From: Pyxidicoccus xibeiensis
GTDB lineage: Bacteria > Myxococcota > Myxococcia > Myxococcales > Myxococcaceae
DNA: 64,000 nt
Direction: 5' to 3'
Assembly: GCF_024198175.1 (NCBI RefSeq)
Contig: NZ_JAJVKV010000003.1
Span: 744,001-808,000, forward strand
Part shown: positions 32,568 through 41,100 of the stretch, one piece after another
Layout: every line of letters starts with the position of its first letter
Numbering within the stretch: the first letter of the stretch is position 1
The notes under the pieces: model-generated
Database searches by the model: none
The model's input: the letters and a program-made list of their open reading frames with translations, nothing else
What the model was told of the DNA's origin: nothing
Translations under genes and position numbers: made by a program

Positions 32568-32636
32568 AGGCCGCGCTCCGGGGAGCAGCATCGACTCCAA
32601 ATCGAAGCCAGCGGGGATCAACACCCTGGCGGCCTG
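32568..32636 (+). tRNA. tRNA-Trp (CCA), aberrant T loop
   Basis: Acceptor AGGCCGC/GCGGCCT, anticodon CCA at 32597-32599 in loop CTCCAAA, G73 (Trp identity). T loop is ATCAACA, lacking T54, and the anticodon stem has an A.A first pair. Only 69 nt. Confidence 0.78.
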
Positions 32637-32644
32637 TCTCAACC

Positions 32645-32718
32645 GCTCCTGTAGCTCAGCTGGTAGCAGCACCGGTTTCGTAAACCGGGGGTCGTCGGTT
32701 CGAACCCGACCGGGAGCA
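32645..32718 (+). tRNA. tRNA-Thr (CGT)
   Basis: Acceptor GCTCCTG/CGGGAGC, anticodon CGT at 32679-32681 in loop TTCGTAA, T loop TTCGAAC, A73 followed by CTC. Confidence 0.92.
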
Positions 32719-32742
32719 CTCGTAGCACCGCGGTGCAGTACT

Positions 32743-32813
32743 GGGATCATGGCTCAACGGGAGAGCGCTCGGTTTGCACCCGAGACGTCCGGGTTCGAAT
32801 CCCGGTGGTTCCA
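32743..32813 (+). tRNA. tRNA-Ala (TGC)
   Basis: Acceptor GGGATCA/TGGTTCC with the G3.U70 wobble that is the Ala identity element. Anticodon TGC at 32775-32777, T loop TTCGAAT, A73 followed by CTC. Confidence 0.93.
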
Positions 32814-32819
32814 CTCATC

Positions 32820-32893
32820 GCCTCTGTAGCTCAGTGGATGAGAGCGCACGGCTCCGAACCGTGAGGCCGCAGGTTCAATTCCTGCCAGAGGCA
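32820..32893 (+). tRNA. tRNA-Arg (CCG)
   Basis: Acceptor GCCTCTG/CAGAGGC, D stem GCTC/GAGC, anticodon CCG at 32854-32856 in loop CTCCGAA, T loop TTCAATT, A73. Confidence 0.92.
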
Positions 32894-32906
32894 TTGCAGT
32901 CCATAC

Positions 32907-32981
32907 GCTTCCGTAGCTCAGTGGATTCAGAGCGGGCGCGTCCTAAGCGCACGGTCGCAGGTTCGAGTCCTGCCGGGAGCA
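32907..32981 (+). tRNA. tRNA-Arg (CCT)
   Basis: Acceptor GCTTCCG/CGGGAGC, anticodon CCT at 32942-32944 in loop GTCCTAA, with a G.A mismatch at the first pair of the anticodon stem. T loop TTCGAGT, A73. Confidence 0.88.
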
Positions 32982-32997
32982 CACGTCACGTCTTTCA

Positions 32998-33069
32998 TGC
33001 GGAGTGGAGCCGGCTGCTCCACCGGGTCTCATAAGCCTGGATTGCAGGGTTCAACTCCCTGCTCCGCAA
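32998..33069 (+). tRNA. tRNA with CAT anticodon (Met or Ile2)
   Basis: Acceptor TGCGGAG/CTCCGCA (paired U1-A72, so not a typical initiator), anticodon CAT at 33030-33032 in loop CTCATAA, T loop TTCAACT. The D loop is only about 5 nt. Elongator Met or lysidine-type Ile cannot be separated by eye. Confidence 0.82.
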
Positions 33070-33078
33070 CTCTCTCAT

Positions 33079-33151
33079 GCACGCCGAGCCAGCTGGAGAC
33101 GGCAACGGTCCCACATACCGTCCTCGCCGGGTTCGATCCCCGGGGCGTGCA
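33079..33151 (+). tRNA. tRNA-Val (CAC), with C33
   Basis: Acceptor GCACGCC/GGCGTGC, anticodon CAC at 33112-33114 in loop CCCACAT, so position 33 is C instead of the near-universal U. T loop TTCGATC, A73 followed by CTC. Confidence 0.83.
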
Positions 33152-33167
33152 CTCTCAAGGACTCCAT

Positions 33168-33241
33168 GCCGGAGTAGCCCAATTGGTAGAGGTGCCAGGT
33201 CGAGAACCTGGAGGTTGCGGGTTCGACTCCCGCCTTCGGCA
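33168..33241 (+). tRNA. tRNA with GAG anticodon (Leu), short variable loop
   Basis: Acceptor GCCGGAG/CTTCGGC, anticodon GAG at 33202-33204 in loop TCGAGAA (C33). The D stem is GCC/GGT as in Leu/Ser tRNAs, but the variable loop is only about 5 nt, whereas bacterial Leu tRNAs normally have a long arm. A73. Confidence 0.75.
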
Positions 33242-33303
33242 CTCGCAGTCGTCGTAGCCGCAGTGCGTTGTCAGTGGTTCGTCAGAGGAAGCTCCCGAAG
33301 TCC

Positions 33304-33377
33304 GTCCGCGTAGCCCAAACGGGAGAGGCCGCCGGCTCAAACCCGGCCAAGTGCGAGTTCGAATCTCGCCGCGGATA
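33304..33377 (+). tRNA. tRNA with CAA anticodon (Leu), short variable loop
   Basis: Acceptor GTCCGCG/CGCGGAT (G1.U72), anticodon CAA at 33338-33340 in loop CTCAAAC, D stem GCC/GGC, variable loop about 5 nt, T loop TTCGAAT, A73. Also a Leu anticodon without the usual long variable arm. Confidence 0.78.
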
Positions 33378-33398
33378 CAACCCGAGAGGCGCCGTGTC

Positions 33399-33941
33399 AT
33401 GGAGACGCTGGTACTGAGTCAGTCCTACGAGCCCGTCGCGCGGGTCCCCTGGCAGCGCGCGGTGATGTTGATCTTCCAGGGCAAGGTCGAGGTGGTCGAG
33501 GAGTACGAGGACCGCTTCGTGCGCTCGGTGACGGTGGCGGTGCGCATGCCGTCCGTCATCCGGTTCATCCGCGGGCTGCGCAAGGGCCCCAAGGGTGTGA
33601 AGTTCAGCCGGGAGAACGTCTACCTGCGCGACAACTGCCGCTGCCAGTACTGCGGCCTCAAGGTCTCCCGGCCCGAGGCCACGTATGACCACGTCCTCCC
33701 CCGCGCGCAGGGTGGCAAGACGTGCTGGGAGAACGTCGTCATCGCGTGCGTGCCCTGCAACCAGAAGAAGGGCAACCGCACCCCGGCGGTGGCGAAGATG
33801 GCGCTGCGCAGCACGCCGGTGAAGCCGAAGAAGGTTTCGGACGCCCTGCACCTGACCTTCATGTTCGAGAAGGGCATGCCCACCTCGTGGGCGAAGTTCC
33901 TGGGCGACATGGCGTACTGGCACGTGGAGCTGGAGGAGTGA
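33399..33941 (+). CDS. HNH endonuclease inside the tRNA array
   Basis: 180 residues, ATG 33399, only 22 bp after the preceding tRNA. The C-terminal half is an HNH domain: zinc Cys pair CQYCG (C82, C85), DH at 97-98, N112 and the second Cys pair CVPC (117, 120), with KKGNRTP after it. The N-terminal half (METLVLSQSYEPVARVPWQRAV) is the conserved region of a widespread chromosomal HNH family in myxobacteria and cyanobacteria. The function of that family is not known to me. Its place between 19 tRNA genes and three tRNA-Ser genes may be fortuitous or may mark an insertion. Confidence 0.88.
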   Translation: METLVLSQSYEPVARVPWQRAVMLIFQGKVEVVEEYEDRFVRSVTVAVRMPSVIRFIRGLRKGPKGVKFSRENVYLRDNCRCQYCGLKVSRPEATYDHVLPRAQGGKTCWENVVIACVPCNQKKGNRTPAVAKMALRSTPVKPKKVSDALHLTFMFEKGMPTSWAKFLGDMAYWHVELEE

Positions 33942-33959
33942 GGTCGCGGGTGGAAGGGG

Positions 33960-34048
33960 GGCCGCCAGAGGTGGCTCCCGCCCCCGCTCCGTCCCGGGAC
34001 GGAGCACGTCGGGGGTAGGGGGTACCGCCAGAGGCGGCCTCCCGCCCC
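33960..34048 (+). repeat. Hairpin-forming direct repeats and a 20-bp palindrome
   Basis: Two copies of a short repeat that can form a CCGCC-AGA-GGCGG hairpin followed by CTCCCGCCC lie near 33962-33984 and 34025-34048. Between them is a perfect 20-bp palindrome at 33986-34005 centred on CCCGGG. Located between the HNH gene and the Ser tRNAs. Confidence 0.7.
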
Positions 34049-34102
34049 GCGCTACCTCCCCGCGCGCCGGCAGGCGGGAGCGCTGCTGCCGGCAATTTTC
34101 CT

Positions 34103-34189
34103 GGAAGGTCGACACCGAAGGTCGGTGGCCCGTCTCGAAAGCGGTGCGGGCGCCTCGGCGCGCTCGGGGTTCGAGTCCCCTGCCTTCCT
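34103..34189 (+). tRNA. tRNA-Ser (CGA)
   Basis: Acceptor GGAAGGT/GCCTTCC, anticodon CGA at 34136-34138 in loop CTCGAAA, long variable arm, T loop TTCGAGT. First pair of the anticodon stem is C.U and position 73 is U rather than the usual G for Ser. Confidence 0.8.
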
Positions 34190-34200
34190 CTTTTTCTTTT

Positions 34201-34285
34201 GGAGCATGCGGGCCGGGTGGCCGGCCGCCTGGTTGGAAGCCAGGAGGGCCCTTCGGGGCTCGTGGTTCGACTCCACCCTGCTCCG
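34201..34285 (+). tRNA. tRNA-Ser (GGA)
   Basis: Acceptor GGAGCAT/CTGCTCC (last pair mismatched), anticodon GGA at 34235-34237 in loop TTGGAAG, long variable arm with GGGCCC/GGGGCT, T loop TTCGACT, G73. Confidence 0.85.
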
Positions 34286-34306
34286 CTCTCTCTTCGTCCG
34301 TTTCAT

Positions 34307-34394
34307 GGAAGTTGGACTGGTGATGGCGCCAGGCCCCGCTGCTAACGGGTGCGAGCCGGACTTCCGGCTTGAGGTTCGAGTCCTCCGACTTCCG
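34307..34394 (+). tRNA. tRNA-Ser (GCT)
   Basis: Acceptor GGAAGTT/GACTTCC, anticodon GCT at 34341-34343 in loop CTGCTAA, long variable arm with GCCGGA/TCCGGC, T loop TTCGAGT, G73. Confidence 0.87.
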
Positions 34395-34542
34395 CTTCCC
34401 CACCCTCCAGGGCCATGTCCATGGCCCGGGTGTGCGCCGGGTGACGGCGGGCTGACCCCGCCACGCAGCATGGCCGCGGGCCTCGCCGTCCCTAGCCTCC
34501 CCACCACCGGGACTTCCCGGTCGTGGGAAAGGAAGCACAGAC

Positions 34543-35175
34543 ATGAGGCACTTGCGGATGGGCCCTGGGTGGGTGGCGGGGGTGGCGTGGCTCGCCGTCA
34601 TGGGCGGCGTCGCGCTCGGCTGCGGGTCGCAGGGCGCCCCGGTGCGGACCGGTGATGACGAGCAGGCCCAGGTCCCCGTGGGGACCGAGGACCGGGAGCG
34701 CATCGAGCGGGGCCTGATTCTCTCCCCGGTGCCCCTGAACCTGACGGGACTGGACCGCGACCTGGTGGGGCTCGGCAGCTACCTCGTCAACGCCACGAGC
34801 GGGTGCAGTGACTGCCACACCAACCCACCCTATCTCCCCGGGGGAGACCCCTTCCTGGGAGAGCCGGAGCAGACCAACAGCGCGAACTTCCTCGCGGGTG
34901 GGCGGCCGTTCGGCCCCGGCATCGTGTCCCCCAACCTCACGCCGGGCGCGGAGGGGCTGCCGGCGGGACTCACCTATGAGGCCTTCGTGGCGCTGATGCG
35001 CACCGGCCGCACGCCGGGCGGGCGCATCCTCCAGGTGATGCCGTGGCCCGTCTTCTCGAAGATGCGCGATGCGGACCTGCGGGCCATCTACGAATATCTG
35101 CGAGCCATCCCCCCGGCCCAGCCGGGGACGACGCCACCGCCCACGCCGGGGCCTGGACCCGGCCCCTACCCCTGA
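34543..35175 (+). CDS. c-type cytochrome lipoprotein
   Basis: 210 residues, ATG 34543 with GGAAAGGAAG upstream. A lipoprotein signal peptide ends at the Cys of VALGCGS (C27). One haem-binding motif CSDCH (residues 88-92) is present, in a cytochrome-c-like domain with a possible axial Met in ILQVMPWPVFSKM (PW-P context) and helices IYEYLRAIPP. A Pro/Gly tail closes the protein. It is probably a periplasmic or outer-membrane electron carrier with unknown partner. Confidence 0.85.
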   Translation: MRHLRMGPGWVAGVAWLAVMGGVALGCGSQGAPVRTGDDEQAQVPVGTEDRERIERGLILSPVPLNLTGLDRDLVGLGSYLVNATSGCSDCHTNPPYLPGGDPFLGEPEQTNSANFLAGGRPFGPGIVSPNLTPGAEGLPAGLTYEAFVALMRTGRTPGGRILQVMPWPVFSKMRDADLRAIYEYLRAIPPAQPGTTPPPTPGPGPGPYP

Positions 35176-35292
35176 GGCAGGCCGCTCGCCGCCGGGCCCT
35201 GTGTCCCCGGGCCTGGAGCCTCTTCGGGATTGCGCGCTCACCACAGCGGTTCAGCAAGGTTAGAGTGCGCCCGCGAGGGGGCGTCCGACGAC

Positions 35293-38115
35293 ATGGCGAC
35301 GAGGAAGAGCGAGGACCAGGAGCGTCTCATCGACCGCGACCTCACCGCGCTGGGCCGCGAGGGCAAGCTCCCGGCCGCGCACGGGGTCGACGCGGCCGTG
35401 ACGGAGGTGCTCGGCCTGCTCACGCGGGGCGGCAAGCACCCCCTGCTGGCGGGCGAGCCCGGCGTGGGAAAGAGCGCGCTCGTGCAGGAGGTGGCGCGCC
35501 GCATCGCCGAGGGGCGCGTGGACGCCGAGCTGTCCCAGGCACGGCTGGTGGAGGTGTCCGTCGCCAACATCCTGGCGCGCAGCACCCAGCGGCAGGCGGC
35601 CGAGAGCTTCGAGGAGCTGCTGTCGCACCTGGGCCGGCACTCCTGCCCCATCGTCTACATCCGTGACCTCCCGGCGGCCCTGGGCGGGCCCCTGGCCCCC
35701 GTGGCCGTGCGCGCGCTGCGCACCGGCGGCCTGCGCTTCATCTTCGAGACGGAGCCCAAGCGCGTCCAGGAGCTGCTGCGCTCGGACGAGGCGCTGGCCG
35801 AGCGGCTCCACCTGCTGCCCCTGCACGAGCCTCCGCTGGAGAAGGCGCGCTGGGTGCTGGGCCGCGTGGCCGAGGAGCTCGAGAAGGAGCTGCGGCTGCC
35901 CATCGACCCGGCGGCGTGTGACCTCGCGCTGCGCCTGTCGGCCAAGTTCCTGCTCGCGCAGCGGATGCCGCGCAAGGCCATCGAGCTGCTCAAGGAGACG
36001 GCGGCGGAGGCGGCGGGCGCGGCCAAGGACCACGTGGGTCCCGAGGACGTGCTCACCCGCTTCTGCGCCGCCACGCGCCTGCCACGCTTCGTGGTGGACG
36101 ACGCGATGCCGCTCGATTTGGACGAGACGGAGCGCTTCTTCGGCGAGCGGCTGCTGGGGCAGACGGACGCGGTGGGCGCGGTGCTGCGCTCGGTGGCGCT
36201 GCTCAAGGCGGGCCTGAACGACCCGCGCCGGCCGCTGGGCGTGTTCCTCTTCGCGGGCCCCACGGGCGTGGGCAAGACGCAGCTGGCGAAGCTCCTGGCG
36301 GAGTACCTCTTCGGCTCGGCGGACAGGCTGGTGCGCCTGAACATGGCGGACTACCCCAACGACGGCGACGAGAGCGTCCCGTTCGGCGCGGCGTGGGCCC
36401 CGGCCCTAGAGACGCGGCGCGGCGAGCTGAGCGCGCTCCTGGACGGCAAGGTGTTCACCGTGCTGCTGCTCGACGAGTTCGAGAAGGCGGCGCGCAGCGT
36501 GCACGACCGCTTCCTCCAGCTCTTCGACGAGGGCACCTTCGTCAACGGCGCGGGCGAGACGGTGTCGTGCAACAACACGCTCATCGTCGCCACGTCCAAT
36601 GTGGGCGCGGAGGTGTACCGCGAGTCCGGCCTGGGCTTCACCATCCACAAGCGCACGGAGGAGATTGTCTCCGAGGTGGACCGGCGCATCGGCGAGGCCT
36701 TCCGCCCGGAGTTCCTCAACCGCTTCGACGCCATCTGTCACTTCCGGCCGCTGTCCAAGGTGGACATCCGCAAGATTGCCCAGCGCGAGGTGGGCCGCGT
36801 CCTGGAGCGCGAGGGCATCCGCGCGCGCTCGCTGGACGTGGAGGTGACGCCCCAGGTGGTGGACCTCCTGGTGGAGCGCGGCTACTCGCCGCAGTTCGGC
36901 GCGCGCTACCTGCAGCGCGAAATCGAGAAGACGCTCACCGCGGCGCTCGCGGTGGAGATTGCGCGCAAGCCGCTGCCGCCGGGCACGCCCGTGCGGGTGG
37001 AGGCGCGGCCCCATGGCCGGGTGGTGGCGGTGGCCGAGCCTCCGGCGGCGGCGCCGTCACCCACGGCGCAGCTGTTGCTGCCGTCCGCGCGCGCGGCCCC
37101 GGTGAAGCGGCGGCTGGACCGCAAGTCGCTCCTGTTCGAGATGGACCGGCTGGTGGGCAAGACGCGCGCGCTGGCGGTGTCGTCGGGCCGGCCGGAGCTG
37201 GAGCTGCGGCGCGCGGCGCTGCTGGCGGAGACGCAGGCGCCCAACCTCTGGGACGACCCCACGCGCGCGGCCGAGGTCATCCGGGCCTTCCGCACGGTGG
37301 AGGCGCACCTCAACGAGCTGGAGCGGCTGGAGGCCGCGTGCCTCTTCGCGCGGCGGCTGGTGCGCGAGGCGAAGAACGAGGTGCAGCTCGCCTCCGCGGC
37401 CAGGCAGGTGGAGGACGTCGCCCGCGAGGTGCAGATGGCGGAGGCGCTCCACGCGTCCGGGTCCACGCAGCAGGACAACGAGGCGCTGGTGGACATCTGC
37501 GCCAGCGACTCGGCGGAGCTGCAGGAGGCGTGGGTGCAGGAGCTGGCCACCATGTACCTGGGCTGGGCGCAGCGGCGCGGCTATGACGCGGTGGCCGTGG
37601 CCGAGGCGGAGGAGCCCGCGCGCGTGGTGGTGCGCATCATCGGCCCGGGCGCGTACGGCTTCCTGGCGGGCGAGGCCGGCATGCACCGGCGCCTGGAGGA
37701 GGAGAAGCGCCAGCGCGCCTACGTGCGAGTGCACCGCGGCGGCGAGCTGTCGGAAGAGGAGCGGGAGCTGCTGGACGTCCAGGGCCGGCCGGTGAAGAGC
37801 CACGAGGGCTCCTACCTCCAGCGCGTGCGCACGGAGGTGACGGTGCGGGACGAGAGCACCGGGCGCATCCTCACGCTCACCGGCGCGGGCGAGCTGGACG
37901 AGCTGAAGACCATCGCCGCGCGCGTGGTGGCCGGCCAGGGCGGCTCCACGGACGAGGCCCGCCGCTACTACGTGGGCCGCAGCGCCCGCGTGGAGGACCC
38001 GCGCACCGGCGCCGGCAGCCCGCGCGTGAAGGACGTGATGCGCGGCGAGCTGGACGTGTTCATCGCCGCGTGGATTTCCCGCCCGCCCGCGGAGCCCCCC
38101 GCCACGGGGAGCTGA
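35293..38115 (+). CDS. ClpB-like double AAA+ protein fused to a GGQ-less RF2-like module
   Basis: 940 residues. D1 (about 30-270) has Walker A GEPGVGKS (54-61), but where Walker B should be there is IVYIRDLP, without the DE pair. D2 (about 300-570) has Walker A GPTGVGKT (322-329), Walker B LLLDEFEK, the RPEFLNRFD region and sensor 2 (GARYLQREIEK), so D2 is probably the motor. Residues about 610-940 resemble RF2 throughout: LWDDPTRAAEV as at the RF2 N-terminus, MYLGWAQRRGY with YGFLAGEAGMHR as in the PCRF domain, and EDPRTGAGSPRVKDVMRGELDVFI as at the RF2 C-terminus. No GGQ or SPF motif is visible. It may dock near ribosomes without hydrolysing peptidyl-tRNA (inference). Confidence 0.85.
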   Translation: MATRKSEDQERLIDRDLTALGREGKLPAAHGVDAAVTEVLGLLTRGGKHPLLAGEPGVGKSALVQEVARRIAEGRVDAELSQARLVEVSVANILARSTQRQAAESFEELLSHLGRHSCPIVYIRDLPAALGGPLAPVAVRALRTGGLRFIFETEPKRVQELLRSDEALAERLHLLPLHEPPLEKARWVLGRVAEELEKELRLPIDPAACDLALRLSAKFLLAQRMPRKAIELLKETAAEAAGAAKDHVGPEDVLTRFCAATRLPRFVVDDAMPLDLDETERFFGERLLGQTDAVGAVLRSVALLKAGLNDPRRPLGVFLFAGPTGVGKTQLAKLLAEYLFGSADRLVRLNMADYPNDGDESVPFGAAWAPALETRRGELSALLDGKVFTVLLLDEFEKAARSVHDRFLQLFDEGTFVNGAGETVSCNNTLIVATSNVGAEVYRESGLGFTIHKRTEEIVSEVDRRIGEAFRPEFLNRFDAICHFRPLSKVDIRKIAQREVGRVLEREGIRARSLDVEVTPQVVDLLVERGYSPQFGARYLQREIEKTLTAALAVEIARKPLPPGTPVRVEARPHGRVVAVAEPPAAAPSPTAQLLLPSARAAPVKRRLDRKSLLFEMDRLVGKTRALAVSSGRPELELRRAALLAETQAPNLWDDPTRAAEVIRAFRTVEAHLNELERLEAACLFARRLVREAKNEVQLASAARQVEDVAREVQMAEALHASGSTQQDNEALVDICASDSAELQEAWVQELATMYLGWAQRRGYDAVAVAEAEEPARVVVRIIGPGAYGFLAGEAGMHRRLEEEKRQRAYVRVHRGGELSEEERELLDVQGRPVKSHEGSYLQRVRTEVTVRDESTGRILTLTGAGELDELKTIAARVVAGQGGSTDEARRYYVGRSARVEDPRTGAGSPRVKDVMRGELDVFIAAWISRPPAEPPATGS

Positions 38116-38130
38116 GCCGGGAGAAGCGAA

Positions 38131-38158
38131 GGGCGGGAGCCTCGTGGGGCCCCCGCCC
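38131..38158. terminator. Hairpin between convergent genes
   Basis: GGGCGGG (38131-38137) pairs with CCCGCCC (38152-38158) between the stops of the AAA+ gene and the CARDB gene. Suits bidirectional termination; no T tract. Confidence 0.5.
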
Positions 38159-38176
38159 TCCTGGCGAAGCGGCGTG

Positions 38177-41100
38177 CTACCAGGTCAGCTCGAAGGCGTG
38201 GTCCGCCCTCGAGTTGTTGTCCTCACGCAGCTCGGCGTGGCCGTGGTGCGGGTCGATGATGGCGCCCAGGAAGTAGGCGCCCGCGCCCTGCCCCGCCGGC
38301 GGCGCATGGGCATTGCCCGACAGGCTCAGCGTCGTGCACTGCCCCGCCGCCAGTGCGCCCAGCTGCGTGGAGCCGACGGGGTACTGGTCCATGGACATCG
38401 GGCCCGGGCCTCCCGCGGTGAGCGTGGTGTCCAGCGAGATGTACAGCTCCACCATGGGCCCGCCGTAGGTGCCGTCGACAGGCGTCGTGCCCTGGTTGCA
38501 CACCTCCACCGAGGCGGTGAAGACCGCGCCATGCTGCACGCTGGAGGGCGCCGTCACCGACGTCACCACCAGGTCGGGCCGGCTGCCCACGCCCATCAGG
38601 CCGCCGACGGTGACGTTGTTGTCCTCGCGCAGCTCGGAGATGGTGGACGCCGTGTCGATGGCGGCGGCCAGGTAGAAGGCCCCGTCATCCCACGCCGGGT
38701 CGGAGAGCAGGTTCGCCGCGGCCGGCACGGCCACCGTCACGCACTGCGCCGGCGCGAGCGTCCCCACGTCCAGCGAGCCCACCAGCACCTGGTCATTCGG
38801 CGGGTACATCGGGCCCGGGCCGCCGGGCACCGGCACCGTCACCGACGTGTCCAGGGACAGGTACAGCTCCAGGTGCCCGTTGACGTACGGGTGGTTGCTG
38901 GGCTCCGTGCCCTGGTTGCAAACCGTCACGTCCGCCGTGAAGGCCCCACCCCGCTGAACGGCAGGCGGGCCGCTCACCGCGGTCACGACGAGGTCCGCGT
39001 CGTTGCCCACGCCCATCAGGCCGCCCACGGTGACGTTGTTGTCCTCGCGCAGCTCCTGCTCGCCCTGGTGGGCGTCCACGATGGCGCCCAGGTACCAGGC
39101 CCGGGGGGCACTGGAGCCGTAGCCGCCATGGGCAGACGCCGGGACGGTGAGCGTCACGCACTGCCCCTCCATGAGCGGCATCACGTCGATGCCGCCGACG
39201 AGCCACTGCACGTCCGGGTTCTGGGAGCCCGGCCCCGGCTCAGGGAAGGCCAGCTCGGGAGTCCGGGACTGGTACAGCTCCAGCCGGGTCTGCCCATACC
39301 AACCGCCGGAGCCGTACGTGCCCTGGTTGCAGACCTGCACGGTGGCGTTGAAGGAGTCACCGGGCCGCACGCTGGCGGGGCCGCTCACCTCCGTCACCAC
39401 CAGGTCCGCGCGGAAGCCCACGCCCACCAGACCGCCCACGAGGCTGTTGTTGTCCTCGCGCAGCTCCTGCTCCGTCGCCTGGGTGTCGATGGTGGCACCC
39501 AGGTACCAGGCCCGGTCCGAGTATGGCCCCGGAGGCGGCTGGGCGTTGGCCGTCAGGACGCGCGTCACGCACTGGCCCGGCTGCAGCGACGGCAGGTAGT
39601 CGGAGGCCACCTCCTGCTCGTCCGTCGTCGGGTACGGATTGGGGCCCCCGGTCGACGGCACCGCGAGCGTGTCATCCGCGGACAGGTACAGCGCCAGCCT
39701 GCTCTGGCCATACCAGCCGCCGGAGCTGTACGTGCCCTGGTTGCACACCGTCACCGTCGCGGTGAAGGCGTCACCATGGCGCACGCTCGGCGGGCCCTGC
39801 ACCTGCGTCACCACCAGGTCCGCCAGGTTGCCCACGCCGATGAGGGTGCCCACGGTGACGTTGTTGTCCTCGCGCAGCTCCTGCTCGGACTGGTTCGGGT
39901 CCACGATGGCGCCCAGGTAGAAGGCCGTCTCCAGCCCGCCGGGGGCCTGAGGGTACGGCGGAGACGCGTTGGCGCTCACCGTCCGGGTGACACACTGGCC
40001 CGCGGCCATGGGCGGCAGCTCCACCGAGCCAATCAGCCGCTGGTCATTGTCCGGGTAGCTCGGGCCCATCGGCGGCGGCGTCACCGTCGTGTCGCGAGAC
40101 AGGTACAGCTCCACGCGCGGCTGCGAGTACCAGCCGCTGGTGGTCTCCGTGCCCTGGTTGCAGACCTTCACCGTGGCGTTGAAGGAGTCGCCATGGCGCA
40201 CGCTGGCCGGGCCGCTCACCTCCGTCACCACCAGGTCGGACCGGTGGCCCACGCCCATCAGGCCACCGACGTGGAGGTTGTTGTCCTCGCGCAGCTCCTG
40301 CTGCGCCTGGAACGCGTCGACGAAGGCGCCCAGGTAGAGCGGCTCGTCTGCCATGGCGTCCTGCGGCCGCTGCGCCGAGGCATTCACGGTGAGGCTGGTG
40401 CACCTCCCCGCGCCCAGCTCCTGCACGGGCACCGTCGCCACCGTCCGCTGGTCGGTGGGCATCGTGCCCGGGCCCGACGTCGAGGGAGGCGTGAGCACCG
40501 TGTCCCGGGACAGGTACAACTCCAGCTGCGCCTGGCCATACCAGCCGCTGGTGGCCTCCGTGCCCTGGTTGCAGACCTTCACCGTGGCGGTGAAGAAGTC
40601 ACCGGGCCGCACGCTCGGCGGGCCCTTCAGCTCCGTCACCACCAGGTCGGCGCGGTGACCCACGCCCATGAGCCCGGCGATGTGGACGTTGTTGTCCTCG
40701 CGCAGCTCCTGCTCCACCTGGAAGGCGTCCACGATGGCGCCCAGGTACAGGGCACCGTCGGGCTGCGTGCCGTGAGGCAGGCTCGCGTTCGCGTTGAGCG
40801 TCTGCGACTCGCACTCTCCCGGGTACAGGGTCCGCACGCTGGTGGAGGCCACCATCCGCTGGTCCAGCGGGTTGGTGCCCGGGCCCGACGTCGGGTGGAA
40901 CTTCAGCGCCGTCGTGGTGGACAGGTACAGCTCCAGCTGCGCCTGGCCGGACCAGCCGCCGCCAGAGGGGTCCGTGCCCTGGTTGCACACCGTCACCGTC
41001 GCGGTGAAGGTGTCACCGGGCCGCACGCTCGGCGGGCCCTTCAGCTCCGTCACCACCAGGTCGGCGTGGGTGCCCACCCCCATGAGCCCGGCGAGGTAGA

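Noticed and set aside
32520..32570. Short GCAGCA/GTCGCAG repeats in the tRNA array spacers, which looked like a CRISPR fragment
   Set aside because: Repeats are 6-8 bp, irregular and without unique spacers; no cas gene is near.
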